Part shown: one piece after another, positions 63,258 to 64,000 of the stretch
How the letters are laid out: each line of letters begins with the position of its first letter
Position numbering within the stretch: the stretch's first letter is position 1
NCBI GenBank assembly: GCA_963698735.1
Contig: CAVOSA010000032.1
Location: 62,001-126,000, forward strand
Reading direction: 5' to 3'
Source of the DNA: RPQJ01 sp963698735
GTDB taxonomy: Bacteria > Pseudomonadota > Gammaproteobacteria > Steroidobacterales > Steroidobacteraceae
DNA length: 64,000 nucleotides
The notes under the pieces: model-generated
Told to the model about the DNA's origin: nothing
Databases searched by the model: none
Seen by the model: the letters and a program-made list of their open reading frames with translations, nothing else
Position numbers and translations under genes: made by a program

Positions 63258-63875
63258 GCGCTCCGACATCTTCTGCTGCCAGCCCCCGAGCGCTTCGGCA
63301 TCCATGGCGCGGCTGACCTTGACCGGCTCCCCGTAGACGATGGCGACGCGACTGAACGGCAGCGGGAGTTCGAACGAGTCCCAGGTGGGGAACGTGAACT
63401 TGAATGAATGCGCGATCGCGATCGGCAGGATCGGCTTGCCCGTGATCTGCGCCAGCATGATCGCGCCGGGCTTGAACTCGTGCAGCGGGCCGCGCGGTCC
63501 ATCGGGCGTCAGGGCCGGCGAAATCTGCTGCTTGACGATGGTCTCGTAGTAGTCGCGCAGCGCGCGGGCACCGGTGTGCGTCGACGAGCCGCGAATCACG
63601 TGGCCGCCGACCTTCTGCACCAGCATGGCGGGTGCCGTGCCATCGATGGAGGGGCTGACCAGGAAGCCGACCTTGAGGCCTTCGCTGCGCAGGTCGAGCA
63701 GGGCGCGGGCACCGAACAGCATGTGCTGGTGCCAGTACACGGGGATCAGCGACTTCGAGTCGCGCACCGCCTGGGCGGCGACATCCTTGCCTGCCACGTG
63801 CGTGACGCGGCAACTGGCCCAGATCGCGCGCACGGCCCACCACGCGACGAACACGGCGACCTGGTACAGCAACAT
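63210..63875 (-). CDS. DUF374-type lysophospholipid acyltransferase
   Basis: A 221-residue membrane-associated LPLAT-superfamily protein of the DUF374 group, with a hydrophobic N-terminus (1-22), LIPVYWHQHMLFGA, and the group's hallmark TPDGPRGP. It resembles proteins predicted to acylate lipid intermediates. ATG 63875 is used, but a likely longer N-terminus (MKDPDEQ, from 63999) lies one frame off; one base too many in GGGG at 63942-63945 would join them, adding about 41 residues. It ends 48 bases inside the convergent PPTase gene. Together with the ligase, P450 and PPTase it suggests lipid tailoring. Confidence 0.8.
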   Translation of the reverse strand: MLLYQVAVFVAWWAVRAIWASCRVTHVAGKDVAAQAVRDSKSLIPVYWHQHMLFGARALLDLRSEGLKVGFLVSPSIDGTAPAMLVQKVGGHVIRGSSTHTGARALRDYYETIVKQQISPALTPDGPRGPLHEFKPGAIMLAQITGKPILPIAIAHSFKFTFPTWDSFELPLPFSRVAIVYGEPVKVSRAMDAEALGGWQQKMSERLLELRRQAEAALERG

Positions 63876-64000
63876 CCGTCCGCGGGTCAGCTTGCGCCGG
63901 CCGCGCGTGACCTTGCGGTACAGCGTGTTCTTGAGCGGTGCGGGGTCGCTCGATGGACGGCTCTGCGCCGGCCGCCGCTTGCTCGTCGGGATCTTTCATC

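Overview
The window is GC-rich chromosomal DNA (by eye about two-thirds G+C) from a Gram-negative, aerobic gammaproteobacterium. The evidence is two TonB-dependent receptors, LpxL-type acyltransferases, a Pseudomonas-like ispB-rplU-rpmA-obgE / rpsT-murJ-ribF-ileS-lspA-ispH / pilE-fimT gene order, a siroheme synthase CysG, and tRNA genes that encode CCA. The window alone does not fix a genus; a Steroidobacter-, Nevskia- or Xanthomonas-like lineage would fit. No phage, IS element, integrase, CRISPR array or rRNA was seen.

Layout. 0-15 kb: the end of cysG, a TonB receptor, a PlpD-type patatin/beta-barrel protein, a coupled methyltransferase/small-kinase pair, MarC, MsrA, a SYLF-domain protein, a CaiB-type CoA-transferase, a GNAT acetyltransferase and a second TonB receptor with a broken frame. 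15-21 kb: PEP carboxylase, a lysine-rich histone-like protein with four 13-residue repeats, a Nudix hydrolase and a CurA-type oxidoreductase. 20.7-27.2 kb: a 2063-residue secreted SpvB/FG-GAP/RHS polymorphic toxin and a small, frame-broken gene that looks like its immunity partner. 27-38.5 kb: a lipoprotein acid phosphatase, an S9 peptidase, a VOC+NTF2 fusion, RidA, a stand-alone TOPRIM protein, SemiSWEET, YaiI, a YbiT-like ABC-F ATPase, an M20 peptidase and a PEP-CTERM protein. 38.5-49.3 kb: tRNA-Pro and the conserved housekeeping block. 49.3-56.8 kb: a minor-pilin operon (fimT, second fimT/fimU, pilV, pilW, pilX, pilY1, pilE, read leftward). 57-64 kb: a Fur-family regulator, tRNA-Thr, two LpxL-like acyltransferases, a fatty acyl-AMP ligase fused to an acyl carrier domain, a coupled cytochrome P450, a phosphopantetheinyl transferase and a DUF374 acyltransferase.

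Two themes stand out. First, the right end gathers every activity needed to activate a fatty acid on a dedicated carrier, oxidise it and hand it to a lipid acceptor; this is the best candidate for an undescribed pathway. Second, many reading frames are broken by single-base indels, mostly one extra G or C in a short run. In every case the protein continues in another frame with family motifs intact. The breaks are sparse over most of the window but very dense in the pilin operon, which suggests local consensus errors more than gene decay. The exact state of the toxin's immunity gene depends on this question.
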